Of a stretch of 64,000 bases of DNA, positions 46,650 through 56,517 are shown piece after piece. Position numbers and translations under genes: made by a program. This DNA comes from Arabidopsis thaliana (Eukaryota; Streptophyta; Magnoliopsida; Brassicales; Brassicaceae): the NCBI RefSeq assembly GCF_000001735.4, contig NC_003075.7, positions 125,001 through 189,000 of the forward strand, given 5' to 3'. Below the pieces are notes generated by a model. That model had not been told where the DNA came from, ran no database searches, and worked only from the letters and a program-made list of their open reading frames with translations. Each line of letters opens with the position of its first letter. The stretch's first letter is position 1.

Positions 46650-47744
46650 CTAGTTCTTCGAAGCATCAACGAAGTAAGACGTAAGGTCAGTCAAACGCAC
46701 ACTCTTATCCAACATAGCCTCAAGCTCTTTAGCTTGCATCAACTGAAACTTCTCTTCAACAATCTTCTTAGTCTCAAGAGTAAACGAACTCCATTTCTGC
46801 CTCACATAATACTCATCAATACCCGAACCAGCAATCATCCTAGCAAGAGACGACTTCTCAAACCAATCATCTCCATTAGTTGAAGAAACACCAACAAACG
46901 CCAAGTCTTGCTTTACAGAATCAAGCTTCTCCTTCGTCTTACTCGCACTCTTTTTCGACACACCGTTGGACTTAGCATTAGAATCAAGAGCTATTCCTTT
47001 AGGTCCCCAAATAAACTTTGACAATTCAAAAGCTTTCTTATCATGAGCTTTCACAAACCTAGGTTCGTCCTTTCCTTCTTTAGCACGGTACTTCTTCCTT
47101 AAACTCCTAACCTTATCCGAGAATTGACTCTTACTAACCTCAAAGCTGATAGATTTCTTCTGGAACTCGTAAAACGCATTAGTATCTGCGGAAGGAGACT
47201 TCCCTGTATCAGCATGATAATCTATCATTCCTTGTAACATAGAGATTTCGTCATCGTCACTCCATAGTCTTTGAAAAAGTGCTGGCTTCTTTACACTCTC
47301 TTCATCTTTCTTGACTCGTTTCGTTGAAGTCGTCGCAGCTTCACTCGCTGCCCTCTTTGCTCCAGATTTCACCGCCGGTAAAGCTAAAGTAGCAGTCGAC
47401 GACGACGGATCATCTTTCTTCTTTGAAGCGATTGTTTTACCGGATCCAGATTTCGGAGGATCCGTCGATTCAGAATCCGAATCTGTTTCACTCTCCGAAC
47501 CAGAATCGGAATCAGCAGCGGCGGAGACGGCGGTGGATTTAGAAGGAGCAGCGGCGGAGACGGAGGTGGATTTAGCTGGAGTAGCGGCGGAGACGGCGGT
47601 GGATTTAGCAGGAGCAGCGGCGGTTGTGGCGGGAAGGGATTTGATTGGTTCGTCTTCTTCAGATGAAGAGGAATCATCTTCGGAAGTCTCGACGTCATCT
47701 TCGTCGCTTGAAGGTGCCGTTGGTGGATCGAGTTTCTTCGTCAT
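46650..47744 (-). CDS. GeBP-family (DUF573/storekeeper-like) transcription factor, AT4G00390
   Basis: Single-exon gene of 364 residues; the first in-frame ATG is at 47744. The N-terminal 150 residues are acidic and low-complexity: Ser/Glu/Asp runs and three near-identical 11-residue Ala/Pro/Lys/Ser units (APAKSTAVSAA type, about 44-77), then SESTDPPKSGSGK and basic stretches resembling an NLS (TKRVKK). The conserved DUF573/GeBP DNA-binding domain starts near 156 (LFQRLWSDDDEISMLQGM) and continues to about residue 250. The C-terminal part holds the family's Leu-spaced region. GeBP/GPL factors modulate cytokinin responses and trichome gene expression; this member's targets are unknown. Its leader carries two telo boxes. 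Confidence 0.9.
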   Translation of the reverse strand: MTKKLDPPTAPSSDEDDVETSEDDSSSSEEDEPIKSLPATTAAAPAKSTAVSAATPAKSTSVSAAAPSKSTAVSAAADSDSGSESETDSDSESTDPPKSGSGKTIASKKKDDPSSSTATLALPAVKSGAKRAASEAATTSTKRVKKDEESVKKPALFQRLWSDDDEISMLQGMIDYHADTGKSPSADTNAFYEFQKKSISFEVSKSQFSDKVRSLRKKYRAKEGKDEPRFVKAHDKKAFELSKFIWGPKGIALDSNAKSNGVSKKSASKTKEKLDSVKQDLAFVGVSSTNGDDWFEKSSLARMIAGSGIDEYYVRQKWSSFTLETKKIVEEKFQLMQAKELEAMLDKSVRLTDLTSYFVDASKN

Positions 47745-47787
47745 CGGAAGTTTCAAAAGAGCAAATCGGAATTTTCGAGAGAAAGAG

Positions 47788-47847
47788 AAGATGAGAAGCT
47801 TCTTAGGGTTTGTGAGGAAGATGAGAAGCTTCTTAGGGTTTGTGACG
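47788..47847 (-). promoter_or_regulatory. Duplicated 30-bp leader unit with telo box (AAACCCTAA)
   Basis: Two consecutive 30-bp units, nearly identical, lie 44-103 bp upstream of the GeBP-family ATG. Each contains AAACCCTAA on the gene strand (47811-47803 and 47841-47833). Telo boxes are bound by Myb-like and PRC2-recruiting factors and are common in ribosomal and cell-cycle genes. Confidence 0.7.
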
Positions 47848-47871
47848 AAACGATGATAAGTGAAAAGGAAT

Positions 47872-47879
47872 ATTTATAA
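47872..47879 (-). promoter_or_regulatory. TATA box of the GeBP-family gene
   Basis: TTATAAAT on the minus strand lies about 30 bp upstream of the duplicated telo-box unit and 130 bp from the ATG. Confidence 0.5.
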
Positions 47880-48091
47880 TCAATTTCGATATTCTCAAAC
47901 AATAATTGCGAAATTTGCTTTCCTTATTCAAATCGTTTCATATTTCCAATGTAGCAGTTCCCGTTAAAATTCCATTGTTCTATGAGTTAAACAATTAATA
48001 TTGTCATTAAATTAAGATTCTAAATCTCAAAGAATATTATTTGTTAAGTTTTATAATCTTATTATATAAAAATTTTTGATTTGTCTAATGT

Positions 48092-48418
48092 TAGAAATTG
48101 TAATGAAAGAGTAATTTAGGTTTAGGTCATGACATTAATGACTAATCATAATAAGTACAATTTCACATTTTTGCTTATTATATACAAATCTTTGATTTGC
48201 CTAATGTTCCCATGGATCTCATTCTCATACAAATCATAATAAGATCTCATTCTCATGGATCTCATTCTCATTAACAAATATTTGGTGAAGGAGTTTAATA
48301 TTATGTATAATTAAAGCCCACTAAAAACTAATATAGAAATTGTAATGAAAGAATAATTTAGGTTTAGATCATGACATTAATGACAAATCATAATAAGTAT
48401 AATTTCACATTTTTGCTT
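48092..48418. repeat. Pair of 85-bp direct repeats
   Basis: 48092-48176 recurs at 48334-48418 with 4 differences by eye and no length change. Both begin TAGAAATTGTAATGAAAGA and end TTTCACATTTTTGCTT. Between them GGATCTCATTCTCAT repeats several times (48211-48272). No coding sequence is seen. Confidence 0.85.
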
Positions 48419-48632
48419 CACATATTTTCGCACTGTAATGATTTTTTTGCTTTCATTTCATTTTTCTGTTAATTGTATATATACAGAAATATCTATATAC
48501 AGAAATATATTCATTTCTTACTGCCAATGTTTATAAAATCATCCCAAAAAATACAGGAATATGAGTTTCTTTTTAATGAATTGGCACCAATAATATAATA
48601 CATCAAATCCCAAGTTTTCGTCTGTTACTTAA

Positions 48633-48767
48633 ATGATGATAATGTAGACATTTTTACATTGGAACTCAAAATTCATGATCTCTTGTCCGCCAACACTCTC
48701 ATGATGATAATGTAGACATTTCTACGTTGGAACTCAAAATTCATGATCTCTCGTCTGCTACACTCTC
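48633..48767. repeat. 68-bp tandem duplication
   Basis: 48633-48700 and 48701-48767 are tandem copies starting ATGATGATAATGTAGACATT, with a handful of substitutions. Noncoding. Confidence 0.85.
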
Positions 48768-49311
48768 ATATTGATATCACCATTTTTCAATTCGGTAAAA
48801 CGAATCTAATTTCTCTAAAAATAAAAGAAATTATGACAGTGTAATAAAAAGTTTTTTTGTTTTTTTGTCAAGAGATTTTTTATAAAAGCGTATAGTTAAC
48901 AATGATCTTATTTAGTTTGTTAAAAATTTAATTATTTTTTTCAAAAAATTGCTACTTTTGCAACAAAAAAAAACCATAATTAATCATTCACAATTCCACC
49001 GAAACATAGTTTTATTCAAACATATATACGTCGTATGTATTTACATTTGCATGATCCAAAATTTACTTCCTCCAATAAAATTTTGCACTTTAAATAGAAA
49101 GTCTCTATACACATCCGTATAGAAACGGGATCACAAAATAGTTTTTAAGGATATAGTTACCCGTTCGACATTAAGAACAAAATAGAATAAACATAACAAT
49201 AACGTACCATAATGATGACAAGAGCTCAAGCAATTACACACATGAAAATTCGTATATGATCCAACCTTACTTGCAATAAGTCAATGCCAAGTTATAACAA
49301 GAATAAGATAT

Positions 49312-51734
49312 TCACTTCTTGGTGTTGTTGATAGACTCCACCTTGCCGTCATTACCTCCAAGCAAAAGATATTTATCCTTGCGAGTAAGTTCGGTGCATT
49401 CGAAGCCCAAAACCGCGCCGATAACTTTCTGGACGTAATTAGCCACCTCTATAGGAGTCTTGCCACCACCGTTGACAGTCATTTCTTCAGGCAAACGATC
49501 CAAGAAAGTGGCTTCATAGCTTGGTCTTGGGTTCATGAAGAAGAAGTAAGGGTCCCAAAACTTCACACCCCTAACTGTGGTCCCGTTGAACATTCCTTGT
49601 TTACAGTTCATCGCTACTGGCACAATCCGGTCGCTTAGCTCTGCGAATAGAGCGCTAAATCTCAGTAGATACTCTTCTCTACACGTCGTGCCTTCCGGAC
49701 ATATCACCAAGTCGCCTGTTATACACCAAAAACATATCATTAGCTCAACAACTCCATTGATTTTTAATTTCTCAACTAAAGATTAATGTGAATGTAAGTC
49801 AATATTCAAAAGAAGTAAACAATATTATTTTATGTTCATTTATATAAATTTGGTTAGAAGATGCGTTAATTAGGTACCAAAGTAAACATCAAAGACCATA
49901 CCAAAGTAATATTTACTATATTGAGATTTGCATGGGCTACTATATATGTATTCATCGAAAAATAAAAAGAAAGAAATAGAAACTCCTATTGAACCCCCTG
50001 GACAGTGAAACTTGTTATAGGTATGCTCTAGTAATATATGATGAGAAGATGTGTAAAGTACCTTTCTCGAGAAGTTTTCTCATGTTGGCAGCATCGGTGG
50101 CACGGTCACGGGTGAGGGCAACAGCAGGAATAGGAGAAAGCATAAGGGAGAGACGAGAGACACTGTAAGTGACGCAACAGATCTTACGTCCAAGAGCAAT
50201 AGCAACGATGATGGGATCAAGCGCGGTACGGTGGTTAAGGACATAGAGGTTGCCAAGAGTTCCAGGGGAAGGAGGTGGAGGACGATGACCACGAATGGTT
50301 AAGTGGATCCCGAGCATCTCGTAAGTGTAACGGACAAATCTTTCAGGTAAAGGGAGGTTGAAGTAGACGCGAATGATGGAGAGGATGAAACCAAAAGGAA
50401 GCCATAGGTATGTGATAATGGCGTTTAACGGAGTTGGACGTTGCGCTAAACGCCCATCATGGAAGACTATGCGGTTCTTTAAGCGTTCTTTTGGAATCGT
50501 TGTGGCTGACTTGGTCGCATGAACCATGTAACCTTTCTGTTATAATACCAAAAACGTTATTCATTTCAAACTTATAACTAAAAGTACTAGGAAAATGTAA
50601 CATATCTCTAAATTGTGTAATCAAGATTCAAAAAACTAAGCATTAAACAACAGAAGATTGTTTATGATATTTCAAGTATGTGTTCATTAAATGGACAGCC
50701 CAAAATGTTGGTGGAACTAGTAAGGTGGTTGGGGATAGAAAAATAATCCAGAGGGTCACGTGAAGTGATTGGTTGGATACATTTATGAACCTTACTAATT
50801 GCTTCCAAATCAAAAATTTCATTATTTTTATAAGATTCACGCGTAGACATAATGACACTAAACCAGTCAACAAGTTAAATTAGATTATCTAGCTTAATCA
50901 ACAAGCAAATCAAACGTTTGCTTAGATTCTCAAGTTACCTCCAAAACACATCTTACACTAAACCAATCAACACTCAATAATTCAACTTAACTTTACCCTA
51001 TAATCGACCAAGATTGGATAAAAAGATTGGAACAGTACCTTGCAGAGAGACATGAAATCATGATCAGAGGTTCGATCACCGAGGCCGAGATCAGGTGATT
51101 CGTTACCAAACTCTTTTAAAATGGCTAACCTCTTAAGATCACCAACAAGAACACCAGGCTTCTTCACAAATCCAGTGGCTCTATTGGTTTTAGGGTTAAC
51201 TTCAATCTCTGTTCCCAAAACTTTATCACCTCCAAGATAATCCTTCACAAACGCCTCCACCATCACAATCGGATTCGCCGTCACTACCACTTTTCTCTTA
51301 CACTTATCAAACACCTCAAAACTGTCTTTCCTCACATCCGCCGCGTAAAACCTAAACAAAGTTCATCAGAAAAAAACTAAAGTGATCTACTAACAAGAAA
51401 ACACTCTATGTTAGATCTCGTACCGTGGAAGAACTGCGCGAGAGACAAGTTCGATATCGCGGATTTTGAGACCAGCGAATGAGATGAAGATGAGGATCTG
51501 GATACCAAGAGATTCGGATACGAATAGGTAAGAGATAATGACGAATGGTAACGAGAGAAGGAGGATTAGTCCACGTAAAAGGCTTCCAGCTTCAACAGCG
51601 ACGAGCATGAAGTAAGGGAAGGAGCTTCTTGAGAGAAGCAGAGTCCCGTCAAGATCGGCGGCTATCGAATCGTACTCTCCGTCTCTGCATTCCGTTATTG
51701 GAGGGAAGTTTTGACTCTTCTTCTCCGGAGACAT
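49312..51734 (-). CDS. GPAT8: Glycerol-3-phosphate acyltransferase GPAT8
   Basis: Four exons on the minus strand (51734-51424, 51351-51039, 50536-50062, 49715-49312) give 500 residues, all in frame. The N-terminal half is a HAD-like phosphatase domain: DLDGTLL (Asp28, Asp30) and [13 protein letters not shown], both with acidic residues kept, as in the bifunctional land-plant GPAT4/6/8 clade. Two hydrophobic segments (about 42-90) and one near 246-268 suggest ER membrane attachment. The acyltransferase half has NHRTALDP (His310, Asp315) and [17 protein letters not shown] (PEGTT, 373-377). Such enzymes make 2-monoacylglycerol from omega-oxidised acyl donors for cutin. GPAT4 and GPAT8 are redundant in leaf cutin and stomatal ledges. 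The upstream GTG-AAA in the frame is not a start. Confidence 0.94.
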
Positions 51735-51914
51735 TTTCACTCGCTGTGTGTGTGTCTCTCTCTCTCACTCTCGTTAATGGCAGTTCTAAAGAACAGAGAG
51801 CAAAAATAAGAAGACAAGAGAGGGAACGTTATGTTTTAAATGCACCTATATTGAAGACCGTAATATTAATTCAGTGGGTTATATCTATAATCTATATCTA
51901 TGTGAATGAATATG

Positions 51915-51932
51915 ATATATATATATATATAT
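51915..51932. repeat. (AT)9 microsatellite
   Basis: Uninterrupted AT dinucleotide run, flanked by further AT-rich sequence in the GPAT8 upstream region. Confidence 0.85.
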
Positions 51933-52153
51933 GTATATGTCATTAACTATGAAATATCCACTAAGAGCGTAAAGTGTAGGGCCACATGTCGAATTCATTA
52001 TATGAAAATGATTATATGCATCTATACATGTGGTGATATTGTTGACACAGTCGAATTGTCTATAATCTTTTTAGAGACTTTGTCTTAGATTTGGGTTTAA
52101 TTATTTAGTTGAAGTGAAGTTGTTAGAAAAGTTTTAGATTTAATGTAGCTTAG

Positions 52154-52202
52154 ATATCAACTATATATTGGTTTAGTTACTAAACCAATATATAGTTGAT
52201 AT
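52154..52202. repeat. Perfect inverted repeat: 23-bp arms, 3-nt loop
   Basis: Arm 52154-52176 begins ATATCAACTATATATTGG and its exact reverse complement fills 52180-52202, with loop TTA. No mismatch was found. It would form an extreme hairpin in RNA or a cruciform in DNA. It may be a foldback remnant. Confidence 0.9.
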
Positions 52203-52974
52203 TAGATTTTAATTGCATTACTGTTGGGAATAATTTAAATCTTGGAGATGATATTGAATAAACTCTGTTAAATTTCTTAACCCATCAAAATAGGGAAAAT
52301 AATAAAGGATATTCTAGAAAGCTTTATGAAAGATCAGTGTTAGCCAAAACCGACAAGAACCGGACCAATACGGGCCGTAACCTCATTCTAGAAACGATCT
52401 TATCATTTCAATAGAGGCGGTGGCTCGAGTCAAAATCCCACGTGGATTAGGGTCAAGAAGACCTCTCTATAAAATGTAGGACTAATTCGACACAAAGGAA
52501 GGAACAAAATCGAGGACAAAACCGCAAAACACACGACTTAATTTTAAAACACGACTATAATTTATAGATTAACTTGTTATGCCTTGATTTTTGTATTTTG
52601 CAATCGATATTTTGACCAATAAAAAAATTATATTCGATTATTTTTATATTTTTTTTTGTAGAATGTCACAAATTGATTACTTTTGTCAAAATAATTAGTT
52701 AGTGTAAAAATATATATGACCACAACAACAACAAAAATTCTTCGTTGTGCAAGTTAGGTTGATCTTGTTCTCACTACTTGAGCAGTTGAGCTTAATTTGT
52801 TTATTTGACCGTTGGGAGTTGCACCGCTTTGAGCCGCACATTTATGCTCATTAAACATATTTATAAAAAAAACGCATGAAAGTGTTTGACCAGAGACAAA
52901 GTGTATTAGAAATTCACTAGGCTTACACAAAAAGGCATGTTGAGCTGTATTAGAAGACCCTTAACAGGCCTCCA

Positions 52975-53137
52975 TACTAGTCTTGAAGATGGGCCGAAAT
53001 TCACTAGGCTTAAAGATGCGCCGATATTCACTAGTCTTAAAGATGGCACCACAGATGGCTCCGAGACATTGCATAATCATGTAGAACACTGCTCTGGTCA
53101 GAGACAATTTCCGAGCCAAGAACAGACCAAATGTTAC
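52975..53137 (+). pseudogene. PIP1 aquaporin exon fragment with 27-bp tandem repeats
   Basis: 53045-53137 matches 61785-61877, part of PIP1;4 exon 2, in the same orientation on the plus strand (the gene reads minus). By eye there are 4 differences in 93 positions, all transitions. Immediately before it lie two 27-bp tandem units (52991-53017, 53018-53044; core ATTCACTAGGCTTAAAGATG) and a partial third (52975-52990). The fragment has no gene function on its own. It could be copied from PIP1;4 or from a close PIP1 paralogue. Confidence 0.88.
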
Positions 53138-53792
53138 GAAGAATGGATTATATAATACAGTACAGTATATGGTTTTGCCTTCTTATATATGTCCACATCA
53201 TTTAAAATCTTAAACCAAAATTGAATAATTTAAATAACTCATAAAACTTTTATATGTATGCTTGTCTTACATTCAAAATGCGCATTATCACTAGTTTAAT
53301 ATTTCTATAACTGATCAGTTTTTAATTGGTTGACACCAAATGAAGTGGTCACTGACGCTATAGGATTCTATTGGGCTGCATATTAAAGTTTTTTTAAGAA
53401 TTGGAACTTTTAATATTATCTAGGGTTGAAGGAACTAAAACGCCTGTCCTACTGATGTAAGGCTAGCCCTAACCTACATGTATCTCAAGCGTCCAAATTT
53501 ACGTTAATACAATTTTCAAAGCATTGTTTTTCCTCTCCTTGGAGAAAGTACATGCAAAATCAAAATTAATGGCTCCGACTTTTCGAATCACCGCAAGCTA
53601 CTATCTCTTCGAGTTCTGGTTATAATAGTACTTGATTAGATACTTCTTATAAGGCTTAAAAGCCAACTTAAATGCTATTGCAGTAAAGATTTCATTCCTT
53701 CTTCACTTCACTTTACGAATCTAAAGGATATATTTAGTTCTTCTTCACTTCAACTAAAAGGCTAAACTCCCAAAAAAATATTTTTATCTCTC

Positions 53793-54001
53793 TCAAAACT
53801 TGAAATATGGTGAGGAAGACTACTCAAGCTACATCTCACAAGGTATCGACAATATTTTATTTTTATTATTGCATGAAGATTTGTTTTGTCAATGCATGAA
53901 GATCCCAAAACTTGAAATATGGTGTTTTATTTTTATCATTACATGAAGATTCGTTTTTTATCATTGCATCTCACAAGGTATCGACAATGTTTTATTTTTA
54001 T
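53793..54001. repeat. Local duplication upstream of MBD3
   Basis: AAAACTTGAAATATGGTG occurs at about 53795 and 53907. ATCTCACAAGGTATCGACAAT followed by T/A-rich sequence occurs at 53833 and 53968. The order of blocks is the same, so a segment of about 110-135 bp was duplicated, including a start-codon-like and a splice-donor-like site. Confidence 0.75.
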
Positions 54002-54021
54002 CTTAGTCTTTGTTTGGTTTT

Positions 54022-54513
54022 ATGTGTGTAGTGAAAACCACGTTAATTGACTCATACGCTGCACAATGTTGGAAGTGTCTTAAAGTGAGATCTATAGAGT
54101 CACAAGAAGATTATGAAGAGATTCGTAGTAAAACACTGGAAAAGTTTTTTGAATGCAAGAGATGTGAAGAACCTGGAGATATGGTAATGAACTTTGATTC
54201 CCTTACTATGCGTTGGTTTCAGGATGAACATAGTATACCCAAAACCCCTCAAGGTTTGAAGAGAGTTTTGGTCGTGAGAACAAACTGCGTGAAAGTCGAT
54301 GTTTACTATGAATCATTGGCTCCTAGACGAAAGAGGTTTAAATCTATAAAGGAAGTTGCAACGTTTATTGAAGACAAGGAAGAATTTAAAGACATGACGC
54401 TTGAAGAGGTTTCTTTTGCCGCACCCAAACGGCTGAAACTAAAAAAGAAACCTGTCGATAGTCATTCTAGCTCAAGGAACACTGAGGAAGATGGTGTCTC
54501 GAGAGATGCTTAG
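54022..54513 (+). CDS. MBD3: Methyl-CpG-binding domain protein MBD3 (CW zinc finger plus MBD)
   Basis: A 163-residue frame from the ATG at 54022. The N-terminal half resembles the CW-type zinc finger that precedes the MBD in Arabidopsis MBD1-4: AQCWKCLKV (Cys16, Cys19) and FECKRCEEP (Cys45, Cys48). The WR expected after the second Cys is VR here. The MBD follows (about 62-135, IPKTPQGLKRVLVV, VDVYYESLAPRRKRFKS, EVATFIED). The protein is shorter than MBD1, with a basic/Ser tail. Whether it binds methylated DNA is doubtful; several Arabidopsis MBDs do not. An alternative upstream exon (53807-53842, MVRKTTQATSHK) could splice to an acceptor at 54006 in frame, giving a longer basic N-terminus. 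Confidence 0.82.
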   Translation: MCVVKTTLIDSYAAQCWKCLKVRSIESQEDYEEIRSKTLEKFFECKRCEEPGDMVMNFDSLTMRWFQDEHSIPKTPQGLKRVLVVRTNCVKVDVYYESLAPRRKRFKSIKEVATFIEDKEEFKDMTLEEVSFAAPKRLKLKKKPVDSHSSSRNTEEDGVSRDA

Positions 54514-56517
54514 TTTTGTCTGCTATCACTTATCAGGATCATTCATCGCTTCTCTTTATCTCTTCTCTTTTGAACTTTTGGTTTTTGTCTTTGATTTCTT
54601 TTGGTTTTTGTCGTTGAACATTTGATGCTTTATGTTTTCCCAGTTTAAGCAATTTATTTCCTCTTTTATCATATCTTTTATCATGTACTTGAGTAATCTG
54701 CCTAGTAATCTCCTTCTCTCTGAACAAACTGCTACCTAAATTACTAGCAGCAAACTTTGAATCATACACGCTTCTTAGAATTCAAAGCTTCTGAAAGTCC
54801 ATCTTTGAACAACTCAACCTTTGATTTATCTTTGCACTTCTGATATTTTGACAGTCTTAGACCATTCTGGTAGCTTTCCTTGTAGCTATCTCACACTAAC
54901 TGATACAGTGACGTTCTTGAGGCCCTTTTAACACAATGATTTAATCAACCTTGAGATCTTTGCAAATCATAGCTTTTGATCATTCTCTGAAATTCCTTCT
55001 CTTTGAAGCAACAATATCGAAGGTCTCTTTCTCCTTGTGATAGCAACAGATTCATAAATACTTCAATATGCGAATCCTTCTCTTTAAGAACGAGCTATGA
55101 GAAGACTGATTCTTCACCACTAACTTGTGTTTTACGTTTCTTCAACAAACTTAATTACAGGTTCTTTCATATTAATAACTCTTCATGATAAACCAAGTTC
55201 TGAAGATGCCAACGTAGAGATCAGTCTCAGACTCCATTACTCAAATGCCTTGTAGTTTCAAGCCAATGCTGACATTCATGTCTCTTTGCCTTTCATGTCA
55301 CTAAAAACTCTTCGTTCCATAAGACTCTGTATCAACTGTTCTGAAGGGTCATCAGTAAGCTATGTTCCCGGACTCCAAATTGAGTGTCCTTATACCAGAA
55401 TCTTGTCTCACATGTCTAGAATATCTCTGACAAAATTCATCCCATTCAGAACTCATTTGGTCATCCGTGTGATGTTTCCACCGAAACTGGTCAAAACTGA
55501 AACTTCAGATGAATTGTGCCCGGATCAGGTTGAAGAATCTCAAATAACACACAAACCAACCGTCAAAATCTCAATCCCACCGTTGAAAATCAAGACAGAA
55601 AAGCTTGCCACAAAGTTTCGGCTCGATCAGATTACATTTCACCAACCAAACGTTTCCTTGAATTAGACATTTCAGAACTGGTTCATATCTCCTCTTTCTT
55701 CTCTTCTCCCCCATGGTTGCACTTTGTTAATCTCTTTCATCACACAACATTCTTTATGTGACCAACAAGATCATCTTTTCCTTAAAAATGTGCTCTCCAA
55801 GCTAGCCTTTAAGATTCTATTTTACAGTTTCTTGTCTTAAGGCAACTAAAATTCTGCCTGTGAGACAATCTCTAAGAGATCTATAATCTACATAACCTTA
55901 ATCTTGTTATTTGCACCGGAATCTCAGACTTAAAGTTTCTCAGAAGAAATAAGATGATGATGTTTATCGCCCTTGCTAGAATCACCGGAGTAACCAAAGC
56001 ACCACATAGCATATGAAAAATTCCCAACTGTTTAGCTATGTGGTAAGATGAAAATTTTCGATGTGGTATAAAGGCAGCTTAGGTTAAGACAGCTTCGAGG
56101 CACTAGTAGTAGATTTTTATGTGTTATAAAGGCAGACTCATTACAAATTTTGTTTACTCAGAATAGATATCAAACTTATGAAACCTATCAAAATGCTAAT
56201 TTTCATTGAAGATGGCATGAGCCAAACGAAGGTTGGCAATAGCTAAGGTCAAACCAACAAAAGTTTGCGACTTGCGTATATAGTTATATCAAAGGAAAGT
56301 TGACGCGAGATATAGTCAAAGTATCAAAATAGACATTTGCATAGATAGACAAAAAATAACGCAGGTTAAAGGTACACATGAAAATAGTCTCATAAAAGAT
56401 GAGTATTTTGTGACCTTTTGAGCATCCTAGGTAGAGCTTATATCAAAAGCTAATCCTTAAGGCCGATAAACATAAACAAAAGTAATCACCTTAACAGATT
56501 CTAACTGGCAAAGATCA
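54514..56517. other. Intergenic region with unassigned open frames
   Basis: Compositionally closer to coding DNA than most gaps. Frames such as 55295-55666 (+) and 54539-54769 (-) remain open, but no family is recognised and no splice pattern is convincing. It may be gene debris. Confidence 0.35.
55295..55666 (+). CDS. Hypothetical small open reading frame
   Basis: An ATG-initiated frame of 123 codons. The C-terminal half is Lys/Pro/Thr-rich (VKISIPPLKIKTEKLATKF). No signal peptide, TM helix or known motif. Codon and residue balance are moderately protein-like. Could be a decayed gene fragment. Confidence 0.2.
   Translation: MSLKTLRSIRLCINCSEGSSVSYVPGLQIECPYTRILSHMSRISLTKFIPFRTHLVIRVMFPPKLVKTETSDELCPDQVEESQITHKPTVKISIPPLKIKTEKLATKFRLDQITFHQPNVSLN

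Larger units (their letters stand above)
47880..49311. other. Intergenic region rich in local duplications
   Basis: Besides the two repeat pairs listed separately, the sequence is AT-rich without a supported gene. The right end holds the GPAT8 3' region. Confidence 0.5.
51735..53806. other. Intergenic region between GPAT8 and MBD3
   Basis: Holds the (AT)9 run, the perfect hairpin (52154-52202) and the PIP1 fragment. The rest is AT-rich. A stretch at 52340-52520 is less AT-rich but has no frame or RNA fold that I recognise. Confidence 0.5.

Noticed and set aside
47311-47856. 181-codon plus-strand frame opposite the GeBP gene
   Set aside because: Its Ala/Val/Glu repeats are the reverse reading of the Ala/Pro/Ser/Lys repeats in the real gene.
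54539-54769. Minus-strand Lys/Arg-rich 76-codon frame
   Set aside because: Low-complexity basic composition and no start context or homologous motif; kept only as part of an unassigned region.
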